Below, one piece after another: positions 20,249 through 31,323 of a stretch of DNA of 64,000 nucleotides (its first letter is position 1; the number at the start of each line of letters is the position of its first letter). The position numbers were made by a program, and so were the translations under genes. This DNA comes from Colwellia psychrerythraea 34H (lineage in GTDB: Bacteria; Pseudomonadota; Gammaproteobacteria; Enterobacterales; Alteromonadaceae), in the NCBI RefSeq assembly GCF_000012325.1, contig NC_003910.7:2294001-2358000 (forward strand), read 5' to 3'. Below the pieces are notes generated by a model. That model searched no databases. It worked only from the letters and a program-made list of their open reading frames with translations, and had not been told where the DNA came from.

Positions 20249-21535
20249 TTATCTTTTATTTAATGGTACGAATTCACGGTTAATTTCACCCGTGTATTTC
20301 TGACGAGGACGACCGATTTTTTGACCCGGCTGAGACAACATTTCATCCCAGTGAGCAATCCAACCTACCGTTCTAGACATAGCAAAAATCACGGTAAACA
20401 TACTTGAAGGAATGCCAATTGCTTTTAAGATGATACCTGAGTAAAAATCAACATTCGGGTAAAGTTTTTTCTCAATAAAGTATGGGTCTTCAAGAGCAAC
20501 TTTTTCTAATGCCATAGCGACATCAAGTAAAGGATCGCTGATACCAAGTTCATTCAATACTTCATGACAAGTTTCACGCATGACTGTTGCACGAGGATCG
20601 AAGTTTTTATAAACACGATGACCAAAGCCCATTAAACGGAATGGGTCATTTTTATCTTTAGCTTTAGCTACATATTCAGCAACGTTTTCTAAGCTACCAA
20701 TTTGTTCAAGCATAGTAAGACATGCTTCATTAGCGCCGCCATGTGCTGGGCCCCATAAAGATGCAACACCAGCTGCTATACAAGCATAAGGGTTAGCACC
20801 AGAAGAACCGGCTAAACGAACAGTAGAAGTTGAAGCATTTTGTTCATGATCAGCATGTAAAGTAAAGATTCTGTCCATAGCATTAGCTACGGTAGGGCTT
20901 ACTATATATTCTTCAGCAGGTACTGAGAACATCATGTGAAGGAAGTTTTCAGCGTAAGAAAGCTCATTGCGTGGGTAAACAAATGGTTGACCAACACTAT
21001 ATTTATAAGCCATTGCAGCGATAGTAGGCATTTTAGCAATCAATCTATGAGCACTACGTTTACGCTGTGCAGGGTCAGTGATATCTAAGTCACTGTGATA
21101 GAAAGATGACATTGCACCAACAACACCACAAAGCATAGCCATTGGATGTGCATCAGGTAAGAAACCATGGAAGAAATGAACTAACTTCTCATGTACCATG
21201 GTATGTGTAGTGATGATTGACTTAAATTCTTCATACTCTGATTGAGTTGGCGCATCGCCATTCAATAAGATATAACAAACTTCAAGGTAATCAGCTTGTT
21301 TAGCTAAGCTATCAATAGGGTAACCGCGGTGTTGTAGAACACCTTTGCCGCCATCAATGTAGGTAATAGATGATTCACAAGAACCCGTTGCTAAAAAGCC
21401 CGGATCGTAGGTGAAATAGCCATGGCTACCTAAAGTTCTAATATCAATTACGTCAGTACCTGCAGTACCTTTTAAAACTGGAAATTCACCAATTTCTTTG
21501 CCATCAATACTCAGAGTGGCTTTTGATTCAGCCAT
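20249..21535 (-). CDS. gltA: Citrate synthase
   Basis: Type II (NADH-sensitive, hexameric) citrate synthase, first step of the TCA cycle. The 428 residues (E. coli 427) carry the catalytic histidine regions [11 protein letters not shown] and [15 protein letters not shown] and the aspartate in [10 protein letters not shown]. The N-terminal beta domain present in type II enzymes (residues 1-60) is complete. It is transcribed away from sdhCDAB across a 572-bp regulatory gap, the arrangement known from E. coli. Confidence 0.98.
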   Translation of the reverse strand: MAESKATLSIDGKEIGEFPVLKGTAGTDVIDIRTLGSHGYFTYDPGFLATGSCESSITYIDGGKGVLQHRGYPIDSLAKQADYLEVCYILLNGDAPTQSEYEEFKSIITTHTMVHEKLVHFFHGFLPDAHPMAMLCGVVGAMSSFYHSDLDITDPAQRKRSAHRLIAKMPTIAAMAYKYSVGQPFVYPRNELSYAENFLHMMFSVPAEEYIVSPTVANAMDRIFTLHADHEQNASTSTVRLAGSSGANPYACIAAGVASLWGPAHGGANEACLTMLEQIGSLENVAEYVAKAKDKNDPFRLMGFGHRVYKNFDPRATVMRETCHEVLNELGISDPLLDVAMALEKVALEDPYFIEKKLYPNVDFYSGIILKAIGIPSSMFTVIFAMSRTVGWIAHWDEMLSQPGQKIGRPRQKYTGEINREFVPLNKR

Positions 21536-22107
21536 AATGTTTTATCCCCTATCAATTATAATTTATGTACATTTACTGACATTCTACTAAGTTGTTTAAT
21601 ACAAAGATTAAAAAGCTAAGTGAATAAATCGTCAGTTTTTGTGACTTTTCTGGGTTTTTTAAACTGCCGACATTCTACCCTGAAATGAATTTAAAATGTA
21701 AGAGTAATTATACTAAAGTTTAATGCAACGCAAATTACTGTTCAAAAAACGCCCCATATGTAACTTAGGATACGGTAAAATTGTAATTCGATCTTATCAA
21801 CTATATAATCGCTGCGTTCTGTAGCTTTTTATGAAGTTACCTACTTTTTTTGCTTTTGTATTTGCTTTTGTAAAATTGAATAATATTACAAAACCTAGCT
21901 AGAATCGCATAATGAAGTTAGTTAGACTTATGTCCGAATTGGTACATGAGTTTGTAAAGTTGTAAAAGTTACCGTTCACTTTCGGGAATTGCTTTTGTTT
22001 ATATTGATTTTTAAGTTTCAATTAAGATTTTAAGTCAGCTAAGTAAAGGCAGTTCATGAGTAACAATAATAAAAGTTGAAGGCTTTCGAGCTCTTTAGGC
22101 AACAATT
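21536..22107. promoter_or_regulatory. Divergent gltA/sdhC control region
   Basis: 572 bp without genes. Holds a perfect 12-bp tandem duplication TTTGCTTTTGTA (21849-21860 and 21861-21872), overlapping an 8-bp inverted repeat TTTTGTAA/TTACAAAA (21866-21873 and 21886-21893). A candidate sdhC promoter TTGAAT-18-TAGAAT (21876-21881, 21900-21905) sits on the inverted repeat, so that repeat is a good operator candidate. The regulator is not identifiable from sequence; ArcA, Fur-linked RNA and CRP act here in E. coli. Confidence 0.5.
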
Positions 22108-22482
22108 GTGAAAAAACAACGTCCTGTAAACCTAGATTTAACTACGATAAAAATGCATCCAGCAGCTAATGCTTCAATTTTACACCGTGTATCTGGTGTA
22201 ATTATGGTTTTTGCTATTGGTATTTTATTGTTTACCCTTTCAACCTCTCTTTCTTCTGCTGAAGGATTTGCCCAAATTCAAGGTTACCTTGATGGCTTTT
22301 TCTTTAAATTCATTATTTTCGGCTGTCTTTCTGCCTTGACCTTTCATGTTTTAGCGGGTGTTCGTCACTTGCTAATGGATCTAGGCCATTTTGAAGAACT
22401 AGCTTCAGGTAATGCCACTGCCAAATTAATCATGGTTATTTGGTTAGCAGTATCAGCAGTTATAGGAGTTTGGTTATGGTAA
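22108..22482 (+). CDS. sdhC: Succinate dehydrogenase cytochrome b556 subunit
   Basis: Membrane anchor of complex II, 124 residues (E. coli 129), three hydrophobic helices. HRVSGVIMV near residue 28 and FHVLAGVRHLLMDLGH near residue 90 give the quinone-site serine/arginine and the haem-ligand histidine. Start is GTG at 22108, as the product then begins KKQRPVNLDL as in the family. It overlaps sdhD by 7 bp. Confidence 0.97.
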   Translation: MKKQRPVNLDLTTIKMHPAANASILHRVSGVIMVFAIGILLFTLSTSLSSAEGFAQIQGYLDGFFFKFIIFGCLSALTFHVLAGVRHLLMDLGHFEELASGNATAKLIMVIWLAVSAVIGVWLW

Positions 22483-22823
22483 ACGTCGTCACATCAGCGG
22501 GCCGAAATGGCGTGCATGATTTCATTCTTTTAAGAGCTAGTGCAATTATTCTTGTACTATATACTTTACTTCTCGCAGGTTTCTTCGTAGTAACACCTAG
22601 TGTTACTTATGATGTATGGCAAGGTTTCTTTGCTTGTATGAGTGTTAAAGTAGCAACAGTAATGGCGTTATTAGCATTACTTGTTCACGCTAAAATTGGC
22701 GTATGGCAAGTTCTTTCTGATTATGTAAAACCTGCGTTCCTACGCGGTGCATTACAATTTATTTTTTCTGTTACTTTATTAGCCTACTTAATGTTTGGCT
22801 CTTTAACTGTGTGGGGTGTATAA
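22476..22823 (+). CDS. sdhD: Succinate dehydrogenase membrane anchor subunit
   Basis: Second haem-b anchor of complex II, 115 residues from the ATG at 22476. An upstream start at 22440 is possible but would reach well into sdhC; TAGGAG at 22463-22468 and the match in length to E. coli SdhD (115) favour 22476. Three membrane helices; LVHAKIGVWQVLSDYVK contains the haem histidine and the quinone-site Asp-Tyr. The ATG overlaps the sdhC stop (ATGGTAA), pointing to translational coupling. Confidence 0.95.
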   Translation: MVNVVTSAGRNGVHDFILLRASAIILVLYTLLLAGFFVVTPSVTYDVWQGFFACMSVKVATVMALLALLVHAKIGVWQVLSDYVKPAFLRGALQFIFSVTLLAYLMFGSLTVWGV

Positions 22824-24590
22824 GTGAGCGTTCCAATTCGTGAATTTGACGCCATTGTTATTGGCGCAGGCGGTGCAGGTATGCGCGCTGCATTAGCAAT
22901 TTCAGAATCAGGCAAATCTTGTGCCTTGATTTCTAAAGTATTTCCAACTCGATCTCATACTGTATCGGCTCAAGGTGGTATTACCGTAGCTTTAGGTAAT
23001 GCCCATGAAGATCACTGGGAACAACACATGTACGATACCGTTAAAGGTAGCGATTATATCGGTGACCAAGACGCCATCGAATATATGTGTAAAACAGGCC
23101 CAGAGTCTATTATAGAATTAGAGAAAATGGGTTTACCGTTTTCTCGTACGGAAGAAGGTAAAATTTACCAACGTCCATTTGGTGGCCAGTCTAAAAACTT
23201 TGGTGGCGAACAAGCCGCTCGTACTGCTGCCGCAGCTGACCGTACAGGTCATGCACTACTTCATTGTTTATATCAACAAAACGTTAAAAACAAAACGAAT
23301 GTTTACTCAGAATGGTATGCATTAGATTTGGTTAAAAACAGTGATGGTGCTGTCGTTGGTACAACTGCTATTTGCATTGAAACTGGCGAAATTGTTTACT
23401 TTAAAGCACGTGCTACTGTACTTGCTACTGGTGGTGCTGGTCGTATATTTGCTTCTACAACCAATGCTCACATCAACACCGGTGATGGTGTTGGTATGTC
23501 TCTTCGTGCTGGCATTCAAATGCAAGACATGGAAATGTGGCAATTCCATCCAACCGGTATAGCTGGTGCGGGTGTACTTGTTACTGAAGGTTGTCGTGGA
23601 GAAGGTGGTTACCTTCTGAATAAAGACGGCGAACGCTTCATGGAACGTTATGCACCAAATGCTAAAGATTTAGCAGGGCGTGATGTTGTTGCTCGTTCAA
23701 TGATGACAGAGATTCGTGAAGGTCGTGGTTGTGACGGTCCTTGGGGTCCACATATTAAGTTGAAGCTTGATCATCTAGGCCGTGAAACGTTATATAAACG
23801 TTTACCTGGTGTTTGTGATTTATCTAAAACTTTTGCTCATGTTGATCCAGCAGAAGAGCCTATTCCAGTTATACCTACATGTCACTACCAAATGGGTGGT
23901 GTACCTTGTAATGTTAATGGTCAAGCCCTTAATATTGGCAGTGATGGCAAAGAAACTATCGTTGAAGGTTTATTCGCTGTTGGTGAAATCGCTTGTGTAT
24001 CTGTACATGGTGCAAACCGCTTAGGCGGTAACTCACTACTTGATTTAGTAGTATTTGGTCGTGCAGCAGGTAACTTCTTAGGTACTTACTTAAACGAAAC
24101 ACAAACTGCAACAGAAGCATCTGAATCTGATCTAGAAGCAGCGCTTGCACGTACTAATCGTTGGGAATCTTCTACTAAAGGTGAAGACCCTGTACAAATC
24201 CGTAAAGATTTACAGATGTGTATGCAAATGAACTTCTCAGTATTCCGTGAAGGCGAAGCCATGGCGCAAGGCATGAAAGAGCTAACTGAAATACGTGAAC
24301 GTTTAAGTGATGCTCGTTTAGATGATAAGTCATCAGAATTCAACACCCAACGTATTGAGTGTTTAGAATTAGATAACTTAATGGAAACAGCTTTTTGTTC
24401 TGCAAAAGCAGCAAACTTCCGAACAGAATCTCGTGGTGCTCATGCACGTCAAGATTTCACTGAACGTGATGACGTAAATTGGTTATGTCACTCAGTCTAC
24501 ACACCAGAGACTGAAGAAATGACCAAACGTGATGTTAATATGAAACCCGTTCACCGCGAAGCTTTCCCTCCGAAAGCACGTGTATATTAA
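22824..24590 (+). CDS. sdhA: Succinate dehydrogenase flavoprotein subunit
   Basis: Catalytic subunit of complex II that oxidises succinate to fumarate. It has 588 residues, exactly as in E. coli, with the FAD loop [11 protein letters not shown], the flavin-linking histidine in [10 protein letters not shown] (about 45), the QFHPTG and [11 protein letters not shown] substrate-site motifs and the catalytic arginine in [17 protein letters not shown]. The GTG start abuts the sdhD stop with no gap, and the codon directly follows TAA, so it is translationally coupled. Confidence 0.98.
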   Translation: MSVPIREFDAIVIGAGGAGMRAALAISESGKSCALISKVFPTRSHTVSAQGGITVALGNAHEDHWEQHMYDTVKGSDYIGDQDAIEYMCKTGPESIIELEKMGLPFSRTEEGKIYQRPFGGQSKNFGGEQAARTAAAADRTGHALLHCLYQQNVKNKTNVYSEWYALDLVKNSDGAVVGTTAICIETGEIVYFKARATVLATGGAGRIFASTTNAHINTGDGVGMSLRAGIQMQDMEMWQFHPTGIAGAGVLVTEGCRGEGGYLLNKDGERFMERYAPNAKDLAGRDVVARSMMTEIREGRGCDGPWGPHIKLKLDHLGRETLYKRLPGVCDLSKTFAHVDPAEEPIPVIPTCHYQMGGVPCNVNGQALNIGSDGKETIVEGLFAVGEIACVSVHGANRLGGNSLLDLVVFGRAAGNFLGTYLNETQTATEASESDLEAALARTNRWESSTKGEDPVQIRKDLQMCMQMNFSVFREGEAMAQGMKELTEIRERLSDARLDDKSSEFNTQRIECLELDNLMETAFCSAKAANFRTESRGAHARQDFTERDDVNWLCHSVYTPETEEMTKRDVNMKPVHREAFPPKARVY

Positions 24591-24601
24591 GGAGCATTGT
24601 A

Positions 24602-25309
24602 ATGAAACAGTTATTTTCGATTTACCGTTACAACCCTGATGTTGATAATGCGCCATACATGAAAGACTATGAGTTAGAAGTTCCAGAAGGTTCTGACTTA
24701 ATGGTACTTGACGCTCTGATTCTTTTAAAAGAAACAGATTCAAGCTTATCTTTCCGTCGCTCGTGTCGTGAAGGTGTTTGTGGCTCTGATGGCTTGAACA
24801 TGAATGGTAAAAATGGCTTAGCTTGTATTACGCCTTTATCAGAATTGAAAGCCGATAAGATCATTTTACGTCCATTACCAGGTTTACCGGTAGTACGTGA
24901 TTTAATTATTGATATGACTCAATTTTATCAGCAATATGAAAAAATTAAGCCATACCTAATTAATGATGCACAACCAGCAGCGCGTGAAAACATACAGACG
25001 ATTGAAGAACGTGATAAATTAGACGGCCTTTACGAATGTATTTTATGTGCATGTTGTTCAACATCATGTCCATCTTTTTGGTGGAATCCTGATAAGTTCA
25101 TCGGCCCAGCAGGTTTATTACATGCGTATCGATTCTTAATCGATAGCCGTGATACTGCAACCGAAGAACGTTTAGATGGTTTACAAGATGCCTACAGCGT
25201 ATTTCGTTGTCATGGCATCATGAACTGTGTTGATGTTTGTCCAAAAGGACTAAACCCAACAAAAGCGATTGGTCATATCAAATCAATGTTATTAAACCGA
25301 GCGGTTTAA
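24602..25309 (+). CDS. sdhB: Succinate dehydrogenase iron-sulfur subunit
   Basis: Electron-transfer subunit of complex II, 235 residues (E. coli 238). The 2Fe-2S site is in SCREGVCGSDGLNMNGKNG (about 55-75), the 4Fe-4S site in CILCACCSTSCP (about 149-160) and the 3Fe-4S cysteines in CHGIMNCVDVCPKG (about 206-220). AAGGAG precedes the ATG, 11 bp after sdhA. The last codons and stop lie in an 8-bp palindrome (25291-25310). Confidence 0.98.
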   Translation: MKQLFSIYRYNPDVDNAPYMKDYELEVPEGSDLMVLDALILLKETDSSLSFRRSCREGVCGSDGLNMNGKNGLACITPLSELKADKIILRPLPGLPVVRDLIIDMTQFYQQYEKIKPYLINDAQPAARENIQTIEERDKLDGLYECILCACCSTSCPSFWWNPDKFIGPAGLLHAYRFLIDSRDTATEERLDGLQDAYSVFRCHGIMNCVDVCPKGLNPTKAIGHIKSMLLNRAV

Positions 25310-25629
25310 TAAATACCAAACCTAGCTAAACAAAATTTAACTACTGCTTTAGTCTAGGTTTATTTAATTGGTTTTTATGACAGAATAAGCAGAGTAGTTT
25401 CTTTATTGAGCGTTTTAATAGTTTCTTATAAAAGCGTCTTAGTAGGGGATACTCTGTATTTTTATAATAATTTTAAACATTGTAATAATTTTTATAAGTA
25501 GTTTGTTTTCTTTACTGCAAAAGTGTTGATTTATTCTATAAATAAATACTTCAATAATAAATTTAACAAAACGCATAAAATAATTATTACGTATTTTTTT
25601 TTGCTACAGACAAGCAAAGGAACACGGCA
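25310..25629 (+). other. sdhB-sucA intergenic region
   Basis: 320 bp, very AT-rich after the sdhB hairpin, with no reading frame of note. Probably holds a sucA promoter; several AT-rich boxes could serve as -10, none convincing. Confidence 0.4.
25318..25361 (+). terminator. Probable terminator after sdhB
   Basis: Arms AAACCTAG (25318-25325) and CTAGGTTT (25354-25361) with an inner TAAA/TTTA pairing, then a T-rich stretch. Just upstream, ATTAAACC-GAGC-GGTTTAAT (25291-25310) overlaps the sdhB stop. Read-through into sucA is possible. Confidence 0.5.
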
Positions 25630-28434
25630 ATGCCAGAAGGTGTAATGAAGGCTTGGCTAGAGTCTTCCCACTTAAACGGTGGCAACATCGTTTATATTGA
25701 AGAATTGTACGAATCATACTTAGATAACTCCGCCTCTGTATCTGCAGAATGGCAAGGTATCTTTAGTCAACTCCCGAAAGTCGAAGGTAGTGAGGTTGAA
25801 TACCGCCACTCTGCCATCCGTGACGAATTTAGAGCCCTAGCAAAACAAGCCAATAAACAAGTAGTTGTTTCTAGTGGCAATGATGCTAAACAAGTCAAAG
25901 TTTTACAGCTTATCAACGCGTTTCGATTCCGCGGTCATCAGAATGCTAATTTAGATCCTTTGGGTTTATGGCAACGTGACAAAGTACGTGACTTGCAGCT
26001 TTCACATCACGATTTATCTGAAAACGACTTCGATAAAGAATATAACGTTGGCTCTTTTGCCATCGGCCAAGACACCATGAAGTTAGGTGACTTATATAAA
26101 GCATTAAGAAACACTTATTGTGGTTCTATTGGTGCTGAATATATGCACATGACGGCTACCGACGAAAAACGTTGGTTACAACAACGTCTTGAGTCTGTTC
26201 AGTCTAAAGCGGCACTTTCTGTTGATGAAAAAACTAAACTTCTTCAGGGCTTAATCGCTGCTGACGGCTTAGAGAAATACCTTGGAGCTAAGTTCCCAGG
26301 TGCAAAACGTTTCTCTCTGGAAGGTGGTGATTCACTTGTCCCAATGCTTAAAGAATTAATCACTCGTGCTGGCGCTGCCGGTACTAAAGAAGTGGTTATG
26401 GGCATGGCTCATCGTGGACGTCTAAACGTACTTGTTAATGTCATGGGTAAAAACCCGTCAAAATTATTTGATGAGTTCGCCGGTAAGCATGATGAAATAC
26501 TTAGCTCAGGTGATGTTAAATATCATCAAGGTTATTCTTCAGATTTCGTTACCCCGGGTGGTACCGTTCATTTAGCGCTGGCATTTAACCCATCACATCT
26601 AGAAATCGTTAACCCAGTTGTTATTGGTTCAGTTCGCGCTCGTCTAGATAGACGTGACTGTGATCAAGGTGATTTAGTACTACCTATTACCATTCATGGT
26701 GATTCTGCGATTGCAGGTCAAGGTGTTGTACAAGAAACCTTCAATATGTCACAAGCGCGCGCCTTTAAAGTAGGCGGCACGGTACGTATTGTAGTCAACA
26801 ACCAAGTAGGTTTTACCACCTCAGTTGCTGAAGATACTCGCTCTGGTGAGTACTGTACTGAAATTGCTAAAATGGTTCAGGCGCCAATTATCCATGTAAA
26901 TGGTGATGATCCTGAAGCAGTTATCTTAGCAACGCAAATTGCACTTGATTACCGTAATGAATTTAAACGTGATGTTGTTATCGATTTAGTTTGTTACCGA
27001 CGTCATGGACATAACGAAGCTGATGAGCCAAGTGCTACGCAGCCACTTATGTACAAAATTGTTAAAAAACATCCTACACCACGTCAATTATACGCAGATA
27101 AATTATCAGCGGAAGGTAGTTTAACTACTGCCAAAATTGATGAATTAACAGCCTACTACCGTAAGTTACTTGATGAAGGTCAATGTACGGTTGATCAATG
27201 GCGCCCAATGACTGAGCATTCAGTTGATTGGACTCCATACTTAGGCCATGAGTGGGATGATGACTACGACAAAGAAATATCGCTTGAGAAATTAAAAGAA
27301 CTAGCGGTTAAATTGTCAAGTTACCCAGAAAGTCATCCAGTGCATTCGCGTGTTAAAAAGATTTACGATGATCGCATGAAAATGGCAACAGGTGAGAAAT
27401 TACTTGATTGGGGTATGGCTGAAAACTTAGCTTATGCATCCATTGTTGATCGTGGTGATCGTGTACGTATCACAGGTCAAGATTCTGGTCGTGGTACTTT
27501 CTTCCATCGCCATGCTGTATTGCATAATCAAGAAGACGGTAGTACCTATTTACCACTGCAAAATATCAGAGAAGGCCAAGGCCCATTTGATGTACATGAT
27601 TCAGTGTTATCTGAAGTCTCAGTATTAGCCTTTGAATATGGCTATACCACTGCTGAGCCTGCAGGTTTAACCATTTGGGAAGCACAATTTGGTGATTTCG
27701 CTAACTGTGCGCAAGTGGTATTTGATCAATTCATTAGTTCAGGTGAGCAAAAGTGGGGCCGTTTATGTGGCTTAACTATGTTGTTACCACATGGCTATGA
27801 AGGTCAAGGGCCTGAGCATTCATCAGCTCGTTTAGAGCGCTTCTTACAACTTTGTGCTGATCACAATATGCAAGTATGTGTGCCATCAACACCTGCGCAA
27901 GTATTTAATATGCTGCGTCGTCAAGTGGTTCGTCCTATGCGTCGTCCTCTTGTGGTTATGTCACCTAAATCATTGTTACGCCATCCATTAGCGGTTTCTT
28001 CATTAGAAGAAATGTCGACGGGTGTATTCCACAATGTTATTGGTGAAATTGATGAGCTTGATGCAAAAGCGGTTGAGCGTGTTGTTTTCTGTAGTGGTAA
28101 GGTTTATTACGAACTACTTGATCAACGTCGTAAAAATGAGCTAAATAATATTGCTATTGTTCGTATTGAGCAACTTTATCCGTTCCCTGAACAAGAGCTA
28201 CAAGCTGTATTGAAAGAATACCAGCATGTGAAGCAATTTGTTTGGTGTCAGGAAGAGCCGCAAAACCAAGGTGCTTGGTATTGTTCGCAGCATAACTTTA
28301 GAGCAGCTATCCCTGAAGGTACTACGTTGACTTATGCTGGGCGTAAGGCTTCTGCAGCTCCAGCTGTCGGCTATATGTCACTTCATGTTAAAGAACAGCA
28401 AGCGCTTGTTACTCAAGCATTAACAATAGATTAA
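25630..28434 (+). CDS. sucA: 2-oxoglutarate dehydrogenase E1 component
   Basis: Thiamine-diphosphate-dependent decarboxylase of the 2-oxoglutarate dehydrogenase complex. The 934 residues (E. coli 933) include the N-terminal E2-binding helix, the GMAHRGRLNVLVNV and HGDSAIAGQGVVQET cofactor/substrate motifs, YRRHGHNEADEP and the C-terminal transketolase-type domains. CAAAGG before the ATG is the likely ribosome site. sucB follows after 58 bp. No lpd gene follows, so E3 is shared with the pyruvate dehydrogenase complex elsewhere, as is usual. Confidence 0.98.
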   Translation: MPEGVMKAWLESSHLNGGNIVYIEELYESYLDNSASVSAEWQGIFSQLPKVEGSEVEYRHSAIRDEFRALAKQANKQVVVSSGNDAKQVKVLQLINAFRFRGHQNANLDPLGLWQRDKVRDLQLSHHDLSENDFDKEYNVGSFAIGQDTMKLGDLYKALRNTYCGSIGAEYMHMTATDEKRWLQQRLESVQSKAALSVDEKTKLLQGLIAADGLEKYLGAKFPGAKRFSLEGGDSLVPMLKELITRAGAAGTKEVVMGMAHRGRLNVLVNVMGKNPSKLFDEFAGKHDEILSSGDVKYHQGYSSDFVTPGGTVHLALAFNPSHLEIVNPVVIGSVRARLDRRDCDQGDLVLPITIHGDSAIAGQGVVQETFNMSQARAFKVGGTVRIVVNNQVGFTTSVAEDTRSGEYCTEIAKMVQAPIIHVNGDDPEAVILATQIALDYRNEFKRDVVIDLVCYRRHGHNEADEPSATQPLMYKIVKKHPTPRQLYADKLSAEGSLTTAKIDELTAYYRKLLDEGQCTVDQWRPMTEHSVDWTPYLGHEWDDDYDKEISLEKLKELAVKLSSYPESHPVHSRVKKIYDDRMKMATGEKLLDWGMAENLAYASIVDRGDRVRITGQDSGRGTFFHRHAVLHNQEDGSTYLPLQNIREGQGPFDVHDSVLSEVSVLAFEYGYTTAEPAGLTIWEAQFGDFANCAQVVFDQFISSGEQKWGRLCGLTMLLPHGYEGQGPEHSSARLERFLQLCADHNMQVCVPSTPAQVFNMLRRQVVRPMRRPLVVMSPKSLLRHPLAVSSLEEMSTGVFHNVIGEIDELDAKAVERVVFCSGKVYYELLDQRRKNELNNIAIVRIEQLYPFPEQELQAVLKEYQHVKQFVWCQEEPQNQGAWYCSQHNFRAAIPEGTTLTYAGRKASAAPAVGYMSLHVKEQQALVTQALTID

Positions 28435-28492
28435 CTCTTTGGTGCGCTTACTCAAATAGTGAGCGCAAAGAAAGTTTGAAAGGATTAAAAAA

Positions 28493-29968
28493 ATGACAAC
28501 CGAAATCAAAGTTCCGGTATTACCTGAATCAGTTGCTGATGCAACAGTAGCAACTTGGCATGTACAAGTTGGTGAAAAATTTACTCGTGATCAAGTACTT
28601 GTAGATATTGAAACGGACAAAGTAGTATTAGAAGTTCCTGCAACTTGCGACGGTGTTATGACCGATATTAGCCAAGCTGACGGTGCTACTGTATTAGGCG
28701 ACCAAGTGATTGGTAGCTTTTCAGAAGGCAGTGAAGCTGCTGCACCTGCACCCGTTGCAGCAGCAAGCGCTCCAGCGGCATCAGGAGCTGTTAAAGTAAT
28801 CGATATCGTTGTACCTGTATTACCTGAATCAGTTGCCGATGCAACTGTTGCCACATGGCATGTAGCTGAAGGTGATACTGTATCAGTTGACCAAAACTTA
28901 GTTGATATTGAAACAGATAAAGTAGTACTAGAAGTTGTTGCTCAAGATAATGGCGTAATTGGTAAAATTATCCATGTTGAAGGCGATACTGTTTTAGGCG
29001 CTCAAAAAATTGGCGAACTTAATGCCGGCGCAACTGCAGGTTCTGCTGCTACCGCTGCACCAATTGAAGATGCAGTAAGTTCAGATGATCTTGCTAGCCC
29101 TTCAGTACGTCGTTTAATGACTGAGAAAGGCTTAACGGCTGCCACCGTTGTTGGTACTGGTAAAGGTGGACGTATTTCAAAAGAAGACGTTGAAGCCGCT
29201 GCTAACAAACCTGCTGCTGCACCAAAAGCAGTAGCACCGGTAGCTGCACCAGTACAAGAACTTGGCGAACGTACACAAAAACGTGTGCCAATGACGCGTT
29301 TACGTAAAACGATTGCAACACGTTTATTAGAAGCTAAAAATTCTACTGCGATGTTAACTACGTTTAACGAAGTTAACATGAAGCCAATTATGGATTTACG
29401 TAAGCAATATAAAGACTTGTTTGAAAAAACTCATGACACTCGTCTTGGTTTTATGTCTTTTTACGTGAAAGCGGTAACTGAAGCATTAAAACGATTCCCA
29501 GCAGTAAATGCCTCAATTGACGGTGATGACATTGTTTATCATAACTTCTTTGATATCTCTATCGCTGTATCTACGCCACGTGGTTTAGTAACACCAGTAT
29601 TACGCGATTCTGATCAACTAAGTATGGCTGGCATTGAGAATGGAATTCGTGAGTTAGCTATTAAAGGTCGTGACGGTAAATTGTCTATGGCTGATATGAC
29701 TGGTGGTAACTTCACTATCACAAACGGTGGTGTATTTGGTTCACTATTATCAACACCTATTCTTAACTTACCTCAAGCAGCGATTTTAGGTATGCATAAA
29801 ATACAAGACCGCCCTATGGCAGTTGACGGTAAAGTAGAAATTTTACCTATGATGTATTTAGCATTATCTTATGATCACCGCTTAATTGACGGTAAAGAAT
29901 CTGTTGGTTTCTTAGTAACAATCAAAGAATTGTTAGAAGATCCAACACGTCTTCTTTTAGACGTATAA
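28493..29968 (+). CDS. sucB: 2-oxoglutarate dehydrogenase E2 (dihydrolipoyl succinyltransferase) with two lipoyl domains
   Basis: Core acyltransferase of the complex. The 491-residue protein is about 85 longer than E. coli SucB (405) because it carries two lipoyl domains: residues 1-78 and 101-178, with lipoylated lysines K43 and K143 in identical ETDKVVLEV contexts exactly 100 residues apart. Ala/Pro-rich linkers follow each, then a peripheral-subunit-binding domain (about 202-238) and the catalytic domain (about 260-491) with [15 protein letters not shown]. Coding DNA of the two lipoyl domains is about 43/49 identical over the first conserved stretch, so the duplication is recent or kept alike by gene conversion. 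The GGATT-AAAAAA stretch before the ATG provides the ribosome site. Confidence 0.96.
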   Translation: MTTEIKVPVLPESVADATVATWHVQVGEKFTRDQVLVDIETDKVVLEVPATCDGVMTDISQADGATVLGDQVIGSFSEGSEAAAPAPVAAASAPAASGAVKVIDIVVPVLPESVADATVATWHVAEGDTVSVDQNLVDIETDKVVLEVVAQDNGVIGKIIHVEGDTVLGAQKIGELNAGATAGSAATAAPIEDAVSSDDLASPSVRRLMTEKGLTAATVVGTGKGGRISKEDVEAAANKPAAAPKAVAPVAAPVQELGERTQKRVPMTRLRKTIATRLLEAKNSTAMLTTFNEVNMKPIMDLRKQYKDLFEKTHDTRLGFMSFYVKAVTEALKRFPAVNASIDGDDIVYHNFFDISIAVSTPRGLVTPVLRDSDQLSMAGIENGIRELAIKGRDGKLSMADMTGGNFTITNGGVFGSLLSTPILNLPQAAILGMHKIQDRPMAVDGKVEILPMMYLALSYDHRLIDGKESVGFLVTIKELLEDPTRLLLDV

Positions 29969-30156
29969 GTGTATATCTACCCGTACAAAATAATATAGTT
30001 AGTAGACTATAGTATTAGCTCTTTTGGCTACCGTCACTAGAGCTTTTGTACTATAATCGATAAACTTTCACAGGCTGTTACTTAGTTTTACCTTTTTAAA
30101 ATTAAAAGGTAGGGGTAAAAAACAGTCTTCATTTACAGATAAATGGATAAAACACC

Positions 30157-31323
30157 ATGAATTTGCATGAATACCAAGCGAAACAATTGTTCGCTGAATA
30201 CGGTTTACCAGTTTCTGAAGGTTTCGCTTGCGATACACCTCAAGAAGCTGCCGAAGCGGCTGATAAAATTGGCGGCGATATGTGGGTTGTTAAAACTCAA
30301 GTACACGCAGGCGGACGTGGTAAGGCTGGCGGTGTTAAGCTAGTTAAATCAAAAGAAGAAATCAAAGAGTTTGCTCAACACTGGTTAGGTAAGAACTTAG
30401 TTACTTACCAAACAGATGCAAACGGACAGCCAGTAGCTAAAATTTTAGTTGAAAGCTGTACTGATATCGCCAACGAATTATATCTTGGTGCTGTTGTTGA
30501 TAGAGCTTCTCAAAGAGTTGTTTTCATGGCATCTACTGAAGGCGGTGTTGACATTGAAAAGATCGCAGAAGAGACTCCAGAATTAATTCACCAAGCTGAG
30601 ATTGATCCACTAGTTGGCGCTCAACCTTACCAAGCACGTGAATTAGGTTTTAAACTTGGTTTAAACCCTACGCAAATGAAGCAATTTGTTAAGATCTTTA
30701 TGGGTCTTGCTAAAATGTTTGAAGATTGTGATTTCGCCTTATTAGAAATCAACCCGTTAGTTATTACTGACGAAGGCAACCTTCATTGTTTAGACGGCAA
30801 AATTGGTATCGATGGTAATGCTATTTACCGTCAACCTAAAATGCGCGCTTTCCACGATCCATCTCAAGAAGATGAACGTGAAGCACATGCAGCACAATGG
30901 GAGCTTAACTATGTAGCTCTTGATGGTACTGTTGGTTGTATGGTTAACGGTGCAGGCCTAGCAATGGGTACTATGGATATCGTTAATTTACACGGCGGCA
31001 AGCCAGCTAACTTCCTAGATGTTGGCGGCGGAGCAAACAAAGAACGTGTTTCTGAAGCATTCAAAATCATCCTTTCTGACGATAACGTTAAAGCTGTTTT
31101 AGTTAACATCTTTGGTGGCATTGTTCGTTGTGACATGATTGCTGAAGGTATTATTGGCGCTGTTAAAGAAGTAGGCGTTAAAGTACCAGTTGTTGTACGT
31201 TTAGAAGGTACTAATGCTGAATTAGGTCGTGAAGTTCTTAAAAACTCTGGCTTAGACATCATTGCTGCTGAATCACTAACTGATGCAGCAACTAAAGTTG
31301 TAGCAGCTGCGGAGGGCAAATAA
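30157..31323 (+). CDS. sucC: Succinyl-CoA synthetase beta subunit
   Basis: ADP-forming succinyl-CoA ligase subunit with ATP-grasp fold. It has 388 residues as in E. coli, starting [19 protein letters not shown], with the [13 protein letters not shown] nucleotide site, the LLEINPLVI metal site and the C-terminal [11 protein letters not shown] and [10 protein letters not shown] segments. Its stop overlaps the sucD start by one base (TAATG). A 188-bp gap from sucB contains AT-rich inverted sequence (around 30089-30111) but no clear terminator. Confidence 0.98.
   Translation: MNLHEYQAKQLFAEYGLPVSEGFACDTPQEAAEAADKIGGDMWVVKTQVHAGGRGKAGGVKLVKSKEEIKEFAQHWLGKNLVTYQTDANGQPVAKILVESCTDIANELYLGAVVDRASQRVVFMASTEGGVDIEKIAEETPELIHQAEIDPLVGAQPYQARELGFKLGLNPTQMKQFVKIFMGLAKMFEDCDFALLEINPLVITDEGNLHCLDGKIGIDGNAIYRQPKMRAFHDPSQEDEREAHAAQWELNYVALDGTVGCMVNGAGLAMGTMDIVNLHGGKPANFLDVGGGANKERVSEAFKIILSDDNVKAVLVNIFGGIVRCDMIAEGIIGAVKEVGVKVPVVVRLEGTNAELGREVLKNSGLDIIAAESLTDAATKVVAAAEGK

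Noticed and set aside
22440..22475. Upstream start for sdhD
   Set aside because: It would extend the protein into sdhC without a ribosome site; the ATG at 22476 has TAGGAG before it and gives the family length.
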